Positions 44,326-52,870 of a DNA stretch of 64,000 nt are shown here, piece by piece. How positions within the stretch are numbered: position 1 is the first letter of the stretch; each line of letters starts with the position of its first letter. Below the pieces are notes generated by a model. It was given only the letters and a program-made list of their open reading frames with translations. It did not search any database and was not told where the DNA came from. The DNA comes from an uncultured Porphyromonadaceae bacterium (GTDB taxonomy: Bacteria; Bacteroidota; Bacteroidia; Bacteroidales; Muribaculaceae), in assembly GCA_902491625.1 (NCBI GenBank), contig CABUIO010000008.1, forward strand, positions 1 to 64,000, written 5' to 3'. A program made the translations under genes and the position numbers.

Positions 44326-44774
44326 GAATCGGATATGTCTTTATATTCGGCGGTTGCGTCGAAGGAGGGGCAGGCTTTGGGGGCGAAGTCGCGGTGTCCG
44401 TATATCCTGGCACCGGGGTATCGGGCTTTCAGGGTTTTCAGGAGTTGGCGCAGGGCGGTTTTCTGTATGGGGGTGCGGGTGTCTTTCGGGGCTAACTGGC
44501 CGTCGGGTAGCCGCTTGGTGGCGTCGCAACCGCCAACGTAGCACACGCCGATTGAGTGTGCATTGTGGCCGGAGCAATGTGCGCCGATCTGCTCGACAGG
44601 TCGGCCATTATGTACGCTGCCGTCGAGATATACGATGTAGTGATAGCCTATGTCGCGCCAGCCGTTGCCGCGCGGTTTCGGGGCGGTGTGCCACTTTCTA
44701 ATCTGCTGTACGGTGAAGGGCTTCCCCTCGGGTGTCGCCGTGCAATGCACTATGATTTCTGTTATGCTTCGCAT
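44322..44774 (-). CDS. Phage endolysin, N-acetylmuramoyl-L-alanine amidase
   Basis: Protein of 150 residues, Amidase_2/PGRP fold. Zinc ligands are seen in IIVHCTAT and YGHRDF with Cys in KACPSFD; GYHYIVYLDG gives the catalytic Tyr region. It cuts the amide bond between muramic acid and the peptide during lysis. No signal peptide, so it needs the holin encoded upstream. A GGTTAT-type 8-bp repeat array lies just before the start (44784-44808). Confidence 0.93.
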   Translation of the reverse strand: MRSITEIIVHCTATPEGKPFTVQQIRKWHTAPKPRGNGWRDIGYHYIVYLDGSVHNGRPVEQIGAHCSGHNAHSIGVCYVGGCDATKRLPDGQLAPKDTRTPIQKTALRQLLKTLKARYPGARIYGHRDFAPKACPSFDATAEYKDISDS

Positions 44775-44853
44775 TTTCTGAAAGGTTATGAGGTTATAGG
44801 GTTATGGGATATTTGAGCCGAGTGAAAATCGTTTCACGACCGGGCACCGGCTT

Positions 44854-45108
44854 TCAGCCGACTTGCCCTTTTTCATCATCTCGAATATCATTACCACTCC
44901 GGCTATTGCCGTATTGGTAATGATATTTCATGCCGAAAACCGCGCCCGCGAAAGTGAGGATTTCACCGAAAGCCACAAGCACGGAGTTGTGTATTTCGCC
45001 GGGCGGCGGCACGATAAATCCAGCAATAAGCAAGCCGCAGCCTACGGCGATAAGGATTATTGCCGAAATGAGGGTTATCGTGGGCTTATGTCTAGAAAGT
45101 TTTGCCAT
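44854..45108 (-). CDS. Putative phage holin
   Basis: Protein of 84 residues with two membrane helices (about 12-32 and 43-62) and a polar charged tail (SGNDIRDDEKGQ). Size, topology and position just upstream of the endolysin fit a class II holin, which opens the inner membrane. Confidence 0.7.
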   Translation of the reverse strand: MAKLSRHKPTITLISAIILIAVGCGLLIAGFIVPPPGEIHNSVLVAFGEILTFAGAVFGMKYHYQYGNSRSGNDIRDDEKGQVG

Positions 45109-45114
45109 AATGTC

Positions 45115-45145
45115 TTGGTTATGTGGTGGATTATGCGTATCTTTG
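45115..45145 (+). promoter_or_regulatory. Plus-strand promoter without a plus-strand gene (1)
   Basis: TTG (45115-45117), a 20-bp spacer and TATCTTTG (45138-45145) match the consensus but point against the late genes. The transcript would be antisense to the small gene at 45207-45398 and the following structural gene. Confidence 0.5.
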
Positions 45146-45154
45146 CGTCTGTAA

Positions 45155-45230
45155 GTGAAACCATACTAAAAATGACCCGGACACCTCTGACGCAAGTGAA
45201 GCCATGCTAAAAATGAACTGGATACCTCTG
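45155..45230. repeat. 41-bp tandem duplication
   Basis: Two adjacent units starting GTGAAACCAT (45155) and GTGAAGCCAT (45196) share most positions including CTAAAAATGA and ACCTCTG. The second unit overlaps the stop of the small gene at 45207-45398. Confidence 0.65.
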
Positions 45231-45398
45231 CCGTATGGCGGACAGCATTTCCCATGAGGGCTTTCCTGCCGGTGTTGCATTGATAGCATTTCCGCGTGGT
45301 CTTGTACCATCAGGGCTATCATAGCTCGTATAAAAGATAGCATCCCCTTGCGGCTCGTCCGTGAGGGCTTTCTTTTTTGCAGCCGGCGGCTGCTGCAT
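45207..45398 (-). CDS. Small phage protein
   Basis: Protein of 63 residues with a composed sequence (DEPQGDAIFYTSYDSPDGTR, then AGKPSWEMLSAIRQRYPVHF) that looks genuinely coded, with no low-complexity runs. It lies between the tail structural gene and the holin on the late strand. No family recognised. An overlapping 109-residue frame in the same region is less convincing. Confidence 0.5.
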   Translation of the reverse strand: MQQPPAAKKKALTDEPQGDAIFYTSYDSPDGTRPRGNAINATPAGKPSWEMLSAIRQRYPVHF

Positions 45399-45466
45399 GG
45401 GACTGGAAATCGGAAATCGGGGATTGGGGAGTGCGCCAATGCCTTGTTCCTAATTTCCAATCCCCG

Positions 45467-46465
45467 TCATGGGCCAAAGACCCATGACTTTGTGCCGGGG
45501 TCGTATATGATGGTGAATGTAGCGAGTGAGCTTGTGAGGTTTGCCGGAGTTATGGCGGCGGTGCCGGGATATATAGGCTTGGCAAATCCGATTCCGAAGG
45601 TAAGGCGTATCATGCGCTGTTTCTTCGGGTTCTTCGGGTCGGTGAGCGACACGGAGCTACGACCGAGGCCGAAGCGGACGTTGCCGTGGAGGTCGGTATG
45701 CCGCGTTACGAGTGTCGAGGCGGCGGCAGACCATCCCTCTGCCCTGACGGACAGGAGGCTGTGCGAGTTAGTGGAAAAGAGTATTTTGGTGCCGTCGAGT
45801 TTCACGGCGTAAATTGAGCCGTACAGCCCCCAGCCTTTCTTGGCCGCGCAGTATTGCCGCGCGGTGCGTTGCTCGGCGGTGGCGAATTTGTTCTTGAAGG
45901 GGTTGCGTTTCCTGACGCGCCGAAAGAGGTACGGTACATATCCGGCGGCGGTGAGGTTCTGCGCGCCGAGCAGCCGCAGGGTGCCGTTGACAACCTGACA
46001 GGAGATCTGCGAGGATTTATAGAGGTTGTCGGCGGTGCCGACGCCGAGCAGTGAGTTGATTGTTTGTATCTGTTTCTTGATGTCGGCCACGTCGCGCCTT
46101 GCGGCGTTGAGGTCTGTAACCTGTTGGGCGCGCATCGCCCCGGCTCGCTCGGTGGTGGCCTGTTGTATCTGAATCGGCGTGAGGTCGGACTGCGCGCCGG
46201 TGTATAGGTTGACGCTCCGGGCGGCGAGGTAAACGTGGTTGCGGTCGGCTGTGCCCTGCGAAAGCGCGGTGAGTGCGGGGGCGGCGGTTTTCAGGGCCTC
46301 GTGCCATTTGTTGATGATGTCGAGGTTGGCCTGTGTTCCGGCAGTGGCGAGTATGTCGACAATCTTTTGGAGAATCGAGCCGACGGTTTCGGGCGACACG
46401 GAGTTAGCCGCCGTGGTGTTTCGGAACTGTGTAATGAGGTCGGTTAAGGTCGTTACGTCTATCAT
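45467..46465 (-). CDS. Phage structural protein, probable tail fibre or tip
   Basis: Protein of 332 residues from ATG 46465, chosen over an earlier in-frame ATG because a TAGTTTTG box lies at 46483-46490. The N-terminal 180 residues are helical, with Ala/Gln/Thr-rich repeats (VSPETVGSILQKIVDILATA); the C-terminal part is beta-rich (VNGTLRLLGAQNLTAAGYVP, WSAAASTLV). This fits a trimeric fibre stalk plus tip, but I do not recognise a named family. Confidence 0.65.
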   Translation of the reverse strand: MIDVTTLTDLITQFRNTTAANSVSPETVGSILQKIVDILATAGTQANLDIINKWHEALKTAAPALTALSQGTADRNHVYLAARSVNLYTGAQSDLTPIQIQQATTERAGAMRAQQVTDLNAARRDVADIKKQIQTINSLLGVGTADNLYKSSQISCQVVNGTLRLLGAQNLTAAGYVPYLFRRVRKRNPFKNKFATAEQRTARQYCAAKKGWGLYGSIYAVKLDGTKILFSTNSHSLLSVRAEGWSAAASTLVTRHTDLHGNVRFGLGRSSVSLTDPKNPKKQRMIRLTFGIGFAKPIYPGTAAITPANLTSSLATFTIIYDPGTKSWVFGP

Positions 46466-46559
46466 TGCGGTAATCTTTACCGCAAAACTACGGCGACGGT
46501 GTCGCCGGGGAAAAGACACAAAATTTCGGCGATATGCGCCCTATGTCGCCGAAAATGTG

Positions 46560-46567
46560 TAACTTTG
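46560..46567 (+). promoter_or_regulatory. -7 element (TAACTTTG) directly before the immunity operon
   Basis: TAACTTTG ends three bases before the ATG at 46571, so the mRNA probably starts at the A of the start codon. Confidence 0.6.
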
Positions 46568-46570
46568 CGT

Positions 46571-46921
46571 ATGGTACGCAGTGAAGAACAAAAAATAATT
46601 GACGGCGGTTACTCCCTTGAAAATATCGGAGTAAACGGGATTGCATATCCTAAAATAGATGCTCTAAAAATAGCCCATGATTATTTCGTATCGGGTATGC
46701 CTATTTTGGGCGGTGATGTTTATGTCCTTAAAAATGGATTATTAGAACGAACCTATGATAATTGGTATTATAACCAAGGTGCAGACGAATCCGCTCCCGA
46801 ATACATAAAGAATAGTTACGAGCGGACAGATAAATTTATTAGGAATTACTCGGATAATGCAAATTATCTTTTTTGTATAGTAGTTGATAAGGATTTTAAC
46901 AAGTCGGATGCAGAAAAATGA
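46571..46921 (+). CDS. Imm40-like immunity protein (prophage cargo)
   Basis: Protein of 116 residues. AYPKIDALKIAHDYFVSGMP and ILGGDVYVLKNG followed by TYDNWYYN match the pattern of immunity protein family Imm40, which neutralises polymorphic-toxin nucleases or related effectors. The ATG at 46571 is chosen because Imm40 homology starts there and a -7 box lies just before it. It is AT-rich, runs against the late genes and starts a three-gene operon. No cognate toxin gene is in the window. Confidence 0.72.
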   Translation: MVRSEEQKIIDGGYSLENIGVNGIAYPKIDALKIAHDYFVSGMPILGGDVYVLKNGLLERTYDNWYYNQGADESAPEYIKNSYERTDKFIRNYSDNANYLFCIVVDKDFNKSDAEK

Positions 46922-47157
46922 AGAAGTGGCAGAAGATATTGGGTTGCGTTGTGTTTGGCGGCATGGCTATTTATGAAATATTGATATGGATAAATGCTTA
47001 TGTCGATTTGAAGTATATTATCGAGCCATACGGCATAAATTTCTTAATGGAGTGTGTCAAGTTGAGATTTGACGCTTTTTCAATATCTATGTGGGTCAAT
47101 TATCTATTGGCCTTATTCCTGTTTATCTGCCTATGGAAGAAAGGGGATAAGAAATGA
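46918..47157 (+). CDS. Small membrane protein of the immunity operon
   Basis: Protein of 79 residues with two membrane helices (about 7-27 and 53-73). The ATG overlaps the stop of the Imm40-like gene (ATGA) and its stop overlaps the next start in the same way. No family recognised. AT-rich cargo. Confidence 0.65.
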   Translation: MKKWQKILGCVVFGGMAIYEILIWINAYVDLKYIIEPYGINFLMECVKLRFDAFSISMWVNYLLALFLFICLWKKGDKK

Positions 47158-47564
47158 AGCTCACGGATAAACGGTTTTGGATATTTGAAGGGTTTACAAT
47201 ATTATATGTAATCCTATTGTGTTTCTTGGGGCATCTTATATGGGGTAAGACTACGACATCAATAGAATTTATTCTATCGCTTGTCGGGATATGTGCCGGA
47301 AGCGGATTTATAACGTGGATTTTGGCAAATAGAAAACATTGGTTGTTATTCGGTCTTATTTATGAGGGTGTTTTCCTATTGATAATTTCAGGTGTATTCT
47401 TAATAGCTGCGATTATCAATCATTGTGCCGTGTTTAACGATTTATGGCTTGATGTGTGGATTTTCATGGTGTATATCATTACTATTGGCGCATTTACTAT
47501 AATACCTACTCTTATTCTTGCTTTCATAGGATATAAACTATTTCAGAAGCGAATTACGGAATGA
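47154..47564 (+). CDS. Membrane protein of the immunity operon
   Basis: Protein of 136 residues with four membrane helices (about 10-28, 36-55, 62-88 and 100-128). Coupled by a four-base overlap to the gene before. Function unknown; its coupling to an immunity gene suggests a defensive or accessory role for the lysogen. Confidence 0.65.
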   Translation: MKLTDKRFWIFEGFTILYVILLCFLGHLIWGKTTTSIEFILSLVGICAGSGFITWILANRKHWLLFGLIYEGVFLLIISGVFLIAAIINHCAVFNDLWLDVWIFMVYIITIGAFTIIPTLILAFIGYKLFQKRITE

Positions 47565-47687
47565 GCGGTCGTTGAGGGCGTTGGCGACGATGCCGCAGAA
47601 GTGGCAAAGGTTTGCTTGATAGCTTGCACCGCCGAACGCAGAGCGTTGCCCTGGGCCCTGCGACGTTCAAGCGCAAACTTTGCCCAA

Positions 47688-48113
47688 TCACCGCATAAGT
47701 TGCGCTCTAAATGATTTATCATTTAGAGCATTTGCAATTATGCCGGTGAAGTCGCGGCCGAGGTTGTCGGCAAAGAACTCTTTCAGATTCATTACGGAGG
47801 CGTAGTATTTGGTGGAGAACCATTTGCGGCGTTGACGCACTTTGTCGCGCCCTATATCGCCGGGGTTTCCCCGTGGCACCTCGCGGCCTGTGCCGTAGTC
47901 CTGGAATATGCCGTAGGTGTTGAAGCGTTGCGAGAGGGTTACGGAGGTTACTTTGCCGTCGATGTTCATGCCGACGGCAAGCGTGGAGCGGTATAACGCG
48001 CCGGTGTCGATTACTTTCAGCAGGGCGATGCGCTCGCGCCATATTCGTATCATCGTGCTATTAAACGCCGTAACGTAGCGGCGGCGTTCTTCTTCGGGGG
48101 TCAAGGCAGCCAT
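47688..48113 (-). CDS. Phage head-tail connection protein
   Basis: Protein of 141 residues from ATG 48113, which overlaps the gene before by 13 bp. DTGALYRSTLAVGMN, FNTYGIFQDYGTGREVPRG and the helical C-terminus resemble the HK97-gp10-like or minor tail group that completes head or tail ends. Family call tentative. Confidence 0.6.
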   Translation of the reverse strand: MAALTPEEERRRYVTAFNSTMIRIWRERIALLKVIDTGALYRSTLAVGMNIDGKVTSVTLSQRFNTYGIFQDYGTGREVPRGNPGDIGRDKVRQRRKWFSTKYYASVMNLKEFFADNLGRDFTGIIANALNDKSFRAQLMR

Positions 48114-48619
48114 AGGTCGGGATTGTATCGTAAATCGGTGAAGGTGTCTATCGCTATCTGAAAGTAGGCGCAGGCTGCGCCGGAGAAGAAGTATCGCTCT
48201 ATCTCGGTAAAGGATATCTGCGGGTCGAGGTATATGCGGTTTTCCTCCAGTCGGGTTTTCTCCAGAAGAAGCACCGACATATATTGCCGGAAAAGTTCGC
48301 GGAGGGTGTCGAAGCACCCCTGCCGCGCGTCCATATCGTCGAAAGCGTGGCGCATGGCGAGGAACACGGTCTTAATGCGGCGTGTCCGTGGGGTGTTGTT
48401 CATATCCATAAAGCCCTCGGAGGTGTCGCTGACGGCCACGACAGCCGGTGCGGATTGGAGGTTGTGCAATGCTTCCTCGAAGCCCTCCAGTCCGCTGACA
48501 CGGCAGAAAACGAAGTTTTCGCGCCGTGCGAGGCGGTTGCGGTCGGTCAATCGCCCGAAGAAGGCGGTCGCGTTCCATGAGAATGTCGAGAGTTCATGGT
48601 CGGGGGTTGAGGTGTTCAT
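48101..48619 (-). CDS. Phage structural protein
   Basis: Protein of 172 residues. The N-terminal region (MNTSTPDHELSTFSWN) is encoded by a 7-bp repeat array. It overlaps its neighbours by 4 and 13 bp, in the head-tail joining block. No family recognised; size and place suit a tail-terminator or head-closure protein. Confidence 0.6.
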   Translation of the reverse strand: MNTSTPDHELSTFSWNATAFFGRLTDRNRLARRENFVFCRVSGLEGFEEALHNLQSAPAVVAVSDTSEGFMDMNNTPRTRRIKTVFLAMRHAFDDMDARQGCFDTLRELFRQYMSVLLLEKTRLEENRIYLDPQISFTEIERYFFSGAACAYFQIAIDTFTDLRYNPDLWLP

Positions 48620-49377
48620 TTCTTCGGGAATTTGGCGTTAAACTCTTTGTATTCTTTTGCTTGCGCGTCCAGTTCGGTGAGGGCGCGGTGGGTGTCGAGG
48701 GCGAGGATTTCGCGCTCTTTGGTAATATCTCCTTTGGTGAGGGCGCGAATCATGGCGTTTACGGCCTGTTGGATTTGTGCGCCGGAGGGCAGACGGCTGC
48801 CTCCAAGCAGGTTGTCGGGCTGCGAGGCGGTCTGAAAGAAGTGGGGATATAGCCGTGCGAAAAGGTCTTTGACGGAAGCAAACCAGTAGAATACGCTCAC
48901 TCTGTGAGCAGGTGAAAGGTTATGGGGTGAGAGGTTATGGTTATAGAGTATGCTTGCGAGTTGGTCGAGCAGATCATCACGCCGGGTTGCGAGATAACCT
49001 TGATAGAGGTTGTCGCAGATGATGAATTTCTCAAAGACCACTTCGGAGAAGTCGGGGGCAAACGGGCGGTAACGTCCGATGCGCGAGATACAGACCGGCT
49101 GCGGCGGTATGGTGTCGAGCCAGTCGAGTGCCAAGAGGCATTCGGCTATTTGGAGGGCGGAGAGGCGGAAAGTGCGTTTGCCGAGGCGACAGATAAAGTC
49201 GGAGTTGTGGCGGTGTCTGACCGACAGACGCGCCCACCGGCACAGGCACAGTGTCTTAATCTCGTCGGAGGTATAATTACGGGCTATAAGCTCGAAAGCG
49301 TAACGGAGTTGCGCGTCGGAAAGCTCGTGCCAGCCCATCGGCACGGCGAGGTCGATATGTAAAACGGGCGATTCCAT
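48616..49377 (-). CDS. Phage protein of the head-tail block
   Basis: Protein of 253 residues, mostly helical, with a C-terminal coiled stretch (ALTELDAQAKEYKEFNAK). The segment LYNHNLSPHNLSPAHR is encoded by GGTTAT-type 7-8-bp repeats, so repeat growth has been tolerated in frame. Tail assembly chaperone or connector possible; not recognised. Confidence 0.6.
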   Translation of the reverse strand: MESPVLHIDLAVPMGWHELSDAQLRYAFELIARNYTSDEIKTLCLCRWARLSVRHRHNSDFICRLGKRTFRLSALQIAECLLALDWLDTIPPQPVCISRIGRYRPFAPDFSEVVFEKFIICDNLYQGYLATRRDDLLDQLASILYNHNLSPHNLSPAHRVSVFYWFASVKDLFARLYPHFFQTASQPDNLLGGSRLPSGAQIQQAVNAMIRALTKGDITKEREILALDTHRALTELDAQAKEYKEFNAKFPKK

Positions 49378-49459
49378 ACCGCGAAAGTATAGGGTCGCCC
49401 GTTATGACGAAAAGACGGAGATTTATTTAGGCCAAAATAAACTCTGAATAGTAGGCAAA

Positions 49460-50071
49460 TTAAAGTTTTGAATTAACGTATTTCAAGATAAATGAATAGC
49501 CATCTATTTCCTCATCTCCAATCCATGTAGACATTCCGCTACGTCTATTATTATTTTGAGCTTCTTGAATAAGCTCTACAACTTTGTACTCTTTATGATT
49601 ATGCAGTAGAGCCATAAGATAAGTTAATGAAACATCACCTCGCATATTCGTAGCCTGAGGCATATATCGGTCTGCCGATGGATTTTGAGAAATGAAATCT
49701 GCTATTTCTGCTTCGATTTTATTAAAAACTGATGTCCAAACTTTCTCAAAGTCTTGTTCTGTATAATTTTTCCAATTATCAACAAATGTTTGGTATTCAC
49801 CAATAAGTTCACCAGATAAAGCAAACGCTCCATTGCCACGCAAACTTAAAGGTTTTTTATTTTCCGGCATTTGGAAAATATCCCACCACAAATCGTCTGC
49901 ATATAGAGGTTTAACTTTCAAATCTACACTTGTATCTACAAGATGAAGTATATAGAAAAAGTAGCCGTTGACTATTTTATAGCTAACGTACCCACTTTTC
50001 TTATAGCCGAAATGATTTCCAACTATCTTGCGGTAGTTGTTAATACCTTTTTCAAATTCCTTTTTTGTCAT
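49460..50071 (-). CDS. AT-rich cargo protein, possible immunity/DUF4304-like
   Basis: Protein of 203 residues, soluble. The start MTKKEFEKGINNYRKIVGNH with KSGYVSYKIVNGYFFYILHL resembles DUF4304-type proteins found in toxin-immunity loci; this is tentative. A TAATTTTG box ends five bases before the ATG (50076-50083), predicting a leaderless mRNA. Base composition is far more AT-rich than the phage genes around it. Confidence 0.6.
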   Translation of the reverse strand: MTKKEFEKGINNYRKIVGNHFGYKKSGYVSYKIVNGYFFYILHLVDTSVDLKVKPLYADDLWWDIFQMPENKKPLSLRGNGAFALSGELIGEYQTFVDNWKNYTEQDFEKVWTSVFNKIEAEIADFISQNPSADRYMPQATNMRGDVSLTYLMALLHNHKEYKVVELIQEAQNNNRRSGMSTWIGDEEIDGYSFILKYVNSKL

Positions 50072-50157
50072 ATCGCAAAATTACTTAAAATCGGGCATAT
50101 ACACAAGGAAAAGCCCCACCGATTGCTCGGTGAGGCCGGAGGCGGCGGCTGTCGTGT

Positions 50158-50397
50158 TCAGTCGTCGCCGTGGAGGTTGATGCTTGCGAGGTATTCGGAG
50201 CAGTCGGCGAAGCGGTCGAGTGCTATTTGCAGCGCGGCGGTGCGTGTGGCGGCGAAGATGTTAGACAACAGGCAGGTCGAGAAGTCGGTGAAGTGAACGT
50301 AGACGAAGAAGCGTTTAAGCCCTTCGGGGCATACTGCCGAATAGTCGGTGAGGTTGGCGAAGCTGTCCTGTGCGATGCGTTTGTCCGATGTAATCAT
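50158..50397 (-). CDS. Small phage protein with hairpin before the start
   Basis: Protein of 79 residues. No family recognised. A GTGCCGGGGCAC hairpin lies about 24 bp upstream of the start, and a plus-strand promoter about 165 bp upstream. Three other small genes (55290, 56526, 58451) have the same kind of upstream region. Confidence 0.6.
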   Translation of the reverse strand: MITSDKRIAQDSFANLTDYSAVCPEGLKRFFVYVHFTDFSTCLLSNIFAATRTAALQIALDRFADCSEYLASINLHGDD

Positions 50398-50539
50398 AAT
50401 GCAATGTTTTAAGGGTTTATGTGCCGGGGCACGTTAGATTTTATGTGCATTCGGGTACAAGCGTCAAGCGGTTGGCGGTGCAAGGGTGATTACCGTATTT
50501 CAGTATGAAATCGGGGGAACGCGGAGCGCACACCTGCCC

Positions 50540-50567
50540 TTGCATAAACCGCGGCTTGCTAACTTTG
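50540..50567 (+). promoter_or_regulatory. Plus-strand promoter without a plus-strand gene (2)
   Basis: TTG (50540-50542), a 17-bp spacer and TAACTTTG (50560-50567). The first transcribed bases include AGGAAAATCA. The transcript would run antisense into the gene at 50664-51521. Confidence 0.55.
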
Positions 50568-50663
50568 CACAGGAAAATCAGTGCCCCGTGCCATAATGCC
50601 GCATTGCATAGCATCGGGCAAACGGTGTCGGCCAGGCTCGCGGCATCACCGGCGGCGGTATGA

Positions 50664-51521
50664 TCAGAACCAATAGCCTTTCGCTTCTTTGGCGTTGCGG
50701 AACACCGGGGGCGAGAACAGCCGGGCGGTGTCGGAGCGGTGCCATTCGGGGAAGGTGTCGGGGCGTTTGCGGATATACTCGACAATATCGCGGAGGTTTT
50801 CATCGCGCGGAGGTCGGTCGCAAACGATGTCGGCGGCGTGGCCTCTTAGTGCTTCGCACAGTTTAGAGTTTATAGTCGAGAGTTGAGAGAGGGTTGATAG
50901 TCCGAGGGTTTCATCACGGAGCCGCTGCATGAGTTCGTGGGAAATGAAACGGGCGGCAAGTGTCGCCTCGGCATTTATAATCTTGGGGCGCAGTTCGAGG
51001 TATTTATCCCACAGGGTAGAATGTGGAGCGCGAGCCGGAGAAAGCGATATGATGTGCTTCGGCAGAAAGAGCGTGGCGCGGAAGAAGTCGCACGGGGGCG
51101 TGTCGCGCCATTCGGGAATGGCGGCAAGTAGGGGCATGAGGGTGTTGATGGCCGTGTCGCATTGGGAGCGATGGGCGGCGATAAGCCGGTCTACCCTGTC
51201 GCGCGATGCCGGGGCAAGGTTTTGGTTACTCACCACGGCGAAGCCGTTGACGGTCTGCACGAGGTCGAGCGACGGTATGGCGTCGGCGAGTGCGCGGTGC
51301 ACGGCGACGGCGGCAAGCGCAGTGAGCAAGGGGGCGTAAGGATTGGCGGCGAGTGTCGCGTCAATGACGGCTTCGGGGCAGAAAGTGTCGAAAAGCCATT
51401 GCTCGGCGGTGTCGAGCCAATGGGCGATTTTGTCGTATAGTGTCTGTTCGCCCTTAACGGCGCATACTTGCTGCGGCACGAAGCGGCGCAGGTCGGTGTC
51501 GTTATTTATCAGTCTTGCCAT
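50664..51521 (-). CDS. Phage protein, DUF6712-like
   Basis: Protein of 285 residues. ANPYAPLLTALAAVAVHRAL, SLDLVQTVNGFAVVSNQNL and PASRDRVDRLIAAHR recall DUF6712, a conserved Bacteroidetes phage family of unknown role found next to portal genes. It overlaps the portal gene by 20 bp. The stretch LSTLSQLSTINSKL is encoded by 7-bp repeats (50861-50888). Confidence 0.65.
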   Translation of the reverse strand: MARLINNDTDLRRFVPQQVCAVKGEQTLYDKIAHWLDTAEQWLFDTFCPEAVIDATLAANPYAPLLTALAAVAVHRALADAIPSLDLVQTVNGFAVVSNQNLAPASRDRVDRLIAAHRSQCDTAINTLMPLLAAIPEWRDTPPCDFFRATLFLPKHIISLSPARAPHSTLWDKYLELRPKIINAEATLAARFISHELMQRLRDETLGLSTLSQLSTINSKLCEALRGHAADIVCDRPPRDENLRDIVEYIRKRPDTFPEWHRSDTARLFSPPVFRNAKEAKGYWF

Positions 51522-52809
51522 CGGTAGTAACGGTTTTGGCGTCGCGGTTTTCGTCGAGCGTGGTTAATTGGATAAATGGGATAAGGGGCTTCACGCCTTT
51601 CCAGCCGTTGAAGCGGATTATGATGCGGTGAACGGCGAAAAGTAGGTCGTGGTACGGTTTCTGAAGGGCCTGGGCGATTGTGTAAAGCTCCCGTTTGTCG
51701 GAGCCGGAGTTGTTTGTCTGCGCCTTGCCGGGCACGGAGCCTACGAGGTTGGAGTGAACGCGCAGGGTGAAGCATATCATATTGACGGCCTCCTGTATGT
51801 CGCTCTCCCAGTCGCCGCCCTCCTTGTCGGAATCGATCTTGTTGATTACGACGTCGTGCTGCTCGTCGCCGTTGGGGTTGACGTAGAAGGTGGAGAACCA
51901 CACCTTGCCGGAGTTTTCGGCGCCGGTGAGGAAGTCGAGGATACGCTGTTTTTCCTCGATGATGCGCGCCTGTTGCTTTGCGCGGTCGGTTATGCCCTCG
52001 GATTTGAAAATTGAATCCCAGTATTTCTGCGACACTTCGATGTGGTATTTGAGCGGCGCGGAGTTGCGGAGCTTCGCTTCTTTTGCGAGGCCGATAAGCC
52101 GCTTGATGTTGTACCACTTTCCCCGGAACAGCGCGCCATAGTACGGTATGGGGTAATAGGTGCTGTCGGGGGTTGGTACGCGGCAGACGATGGCGAATTT
52201 GCGACAGGTGTCGCCGCGTTTCAGTCGGTCGCGGAGGTCGGCGAAAGGCGAGGCGGCATCGAGCATTTCGATAATCTCGCAGTCGTCGACGGTGGCGAAC
52301 TTACGCCAGTTGGCGAAATAAAGGCGAGGTATTCGCCCGTTGGTGTCCGCCGGAGCGAAGCGGCAGTAACAGGCTTCCTTGCGGATAATGCGCACAATCT
52401 TTGTCGCCTCGGAGTTGAGTATGATGACCGACACGGCGAAGGCAAAGTGCTTCAAGTCCTGGCACACGCCGAGGAAATAGGAAGGGAGGTCGTTGTCGAG
52501 GGTGAAATCCTCGACGGCTTCGGCGACAGGTGCAGAGGCTTGGGCGGTGTCGTAGACGAGGCCGGAGCCGTAGCAGACCTCGGCATTGAACATCTGACAG
52601 GTGGCGAGGGTTTCGTCCGATTCTATCAGGTCGATAATGTCGAAGGGCATTTGATTGGTGGCACCCCAGGGCATATATGCGTGGGTGTCGGAGAGGGTTG
52701 TCGGCGTAATCTCTCCGTCCTCCTTAAACACTGGCTTGGGGTCGGTGAAGGCCACCGATACACGGGCGTTGGGGAGGATTTCAACTGAACTAAAAATAAG
52801 CTGCTCCAT
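51502..52809 (-). CDS. Phage portal protein
   Basis: Protein of 435 residues. MEQLIFSSVEILPN, WGATNQMPFDIIDLI and the central region (IKRLIGLAKEAKLRNSAPLK, then VNMICFTLRVHSNLVG and KRELYTIAQALQKPYHDLLF) fit a divergent portal protein, the ring through which DNA enters the head. A TAATTTTG box lies at 52832-52839 (minus strand), 22 bp before the start. The GSDKRELY segment is typical of this Bacteroidetes group. Confidence 0.75.
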   Translation of the reverse strand: MEQLIFSSVEILPNARVSVAFTDPKPVFKEDGEITPTTLSDTHAYMPWGATNQMPFDIIDLIESDETLATCQMFNAEVCYGSGLVYDTAQASAPVAEAVEDFTLDNDLPSYFLGVCQDLKHFAFAVSVIILNSEATKIVRIIRKEACYCRFAPADTNGRIPRLYFANWRKFATVDDCEIIEMLDAASPFADLRDRLKRGDTCRKFAIVCRVPTPDSTYYPIPYYGALFRGKWYNIKRLIGLAKEAKLRNSAPLKYHIEVSQKYWDSIFKSEGITDRAKQQARIIEEKQRILDFLTGAENSGKVWFSTFYVNPNGDEQHDVVINKIDSDKEGGDWESDIQEAVNMICFTLRVHSNLVGSVPGKAQTNNSGSDKRELYTIAQALQKPYHDLLFAVHRIIIRFNGWKGVKPLIPFIQLTTLDENRDAKTVTTDGKTDK

Positions 52810-52870
52810 AATCTTGTGGGTTGTGGTGCCACAAAATTATGGAGCGAGTATGTGGGGCGAAAAGACGCGG

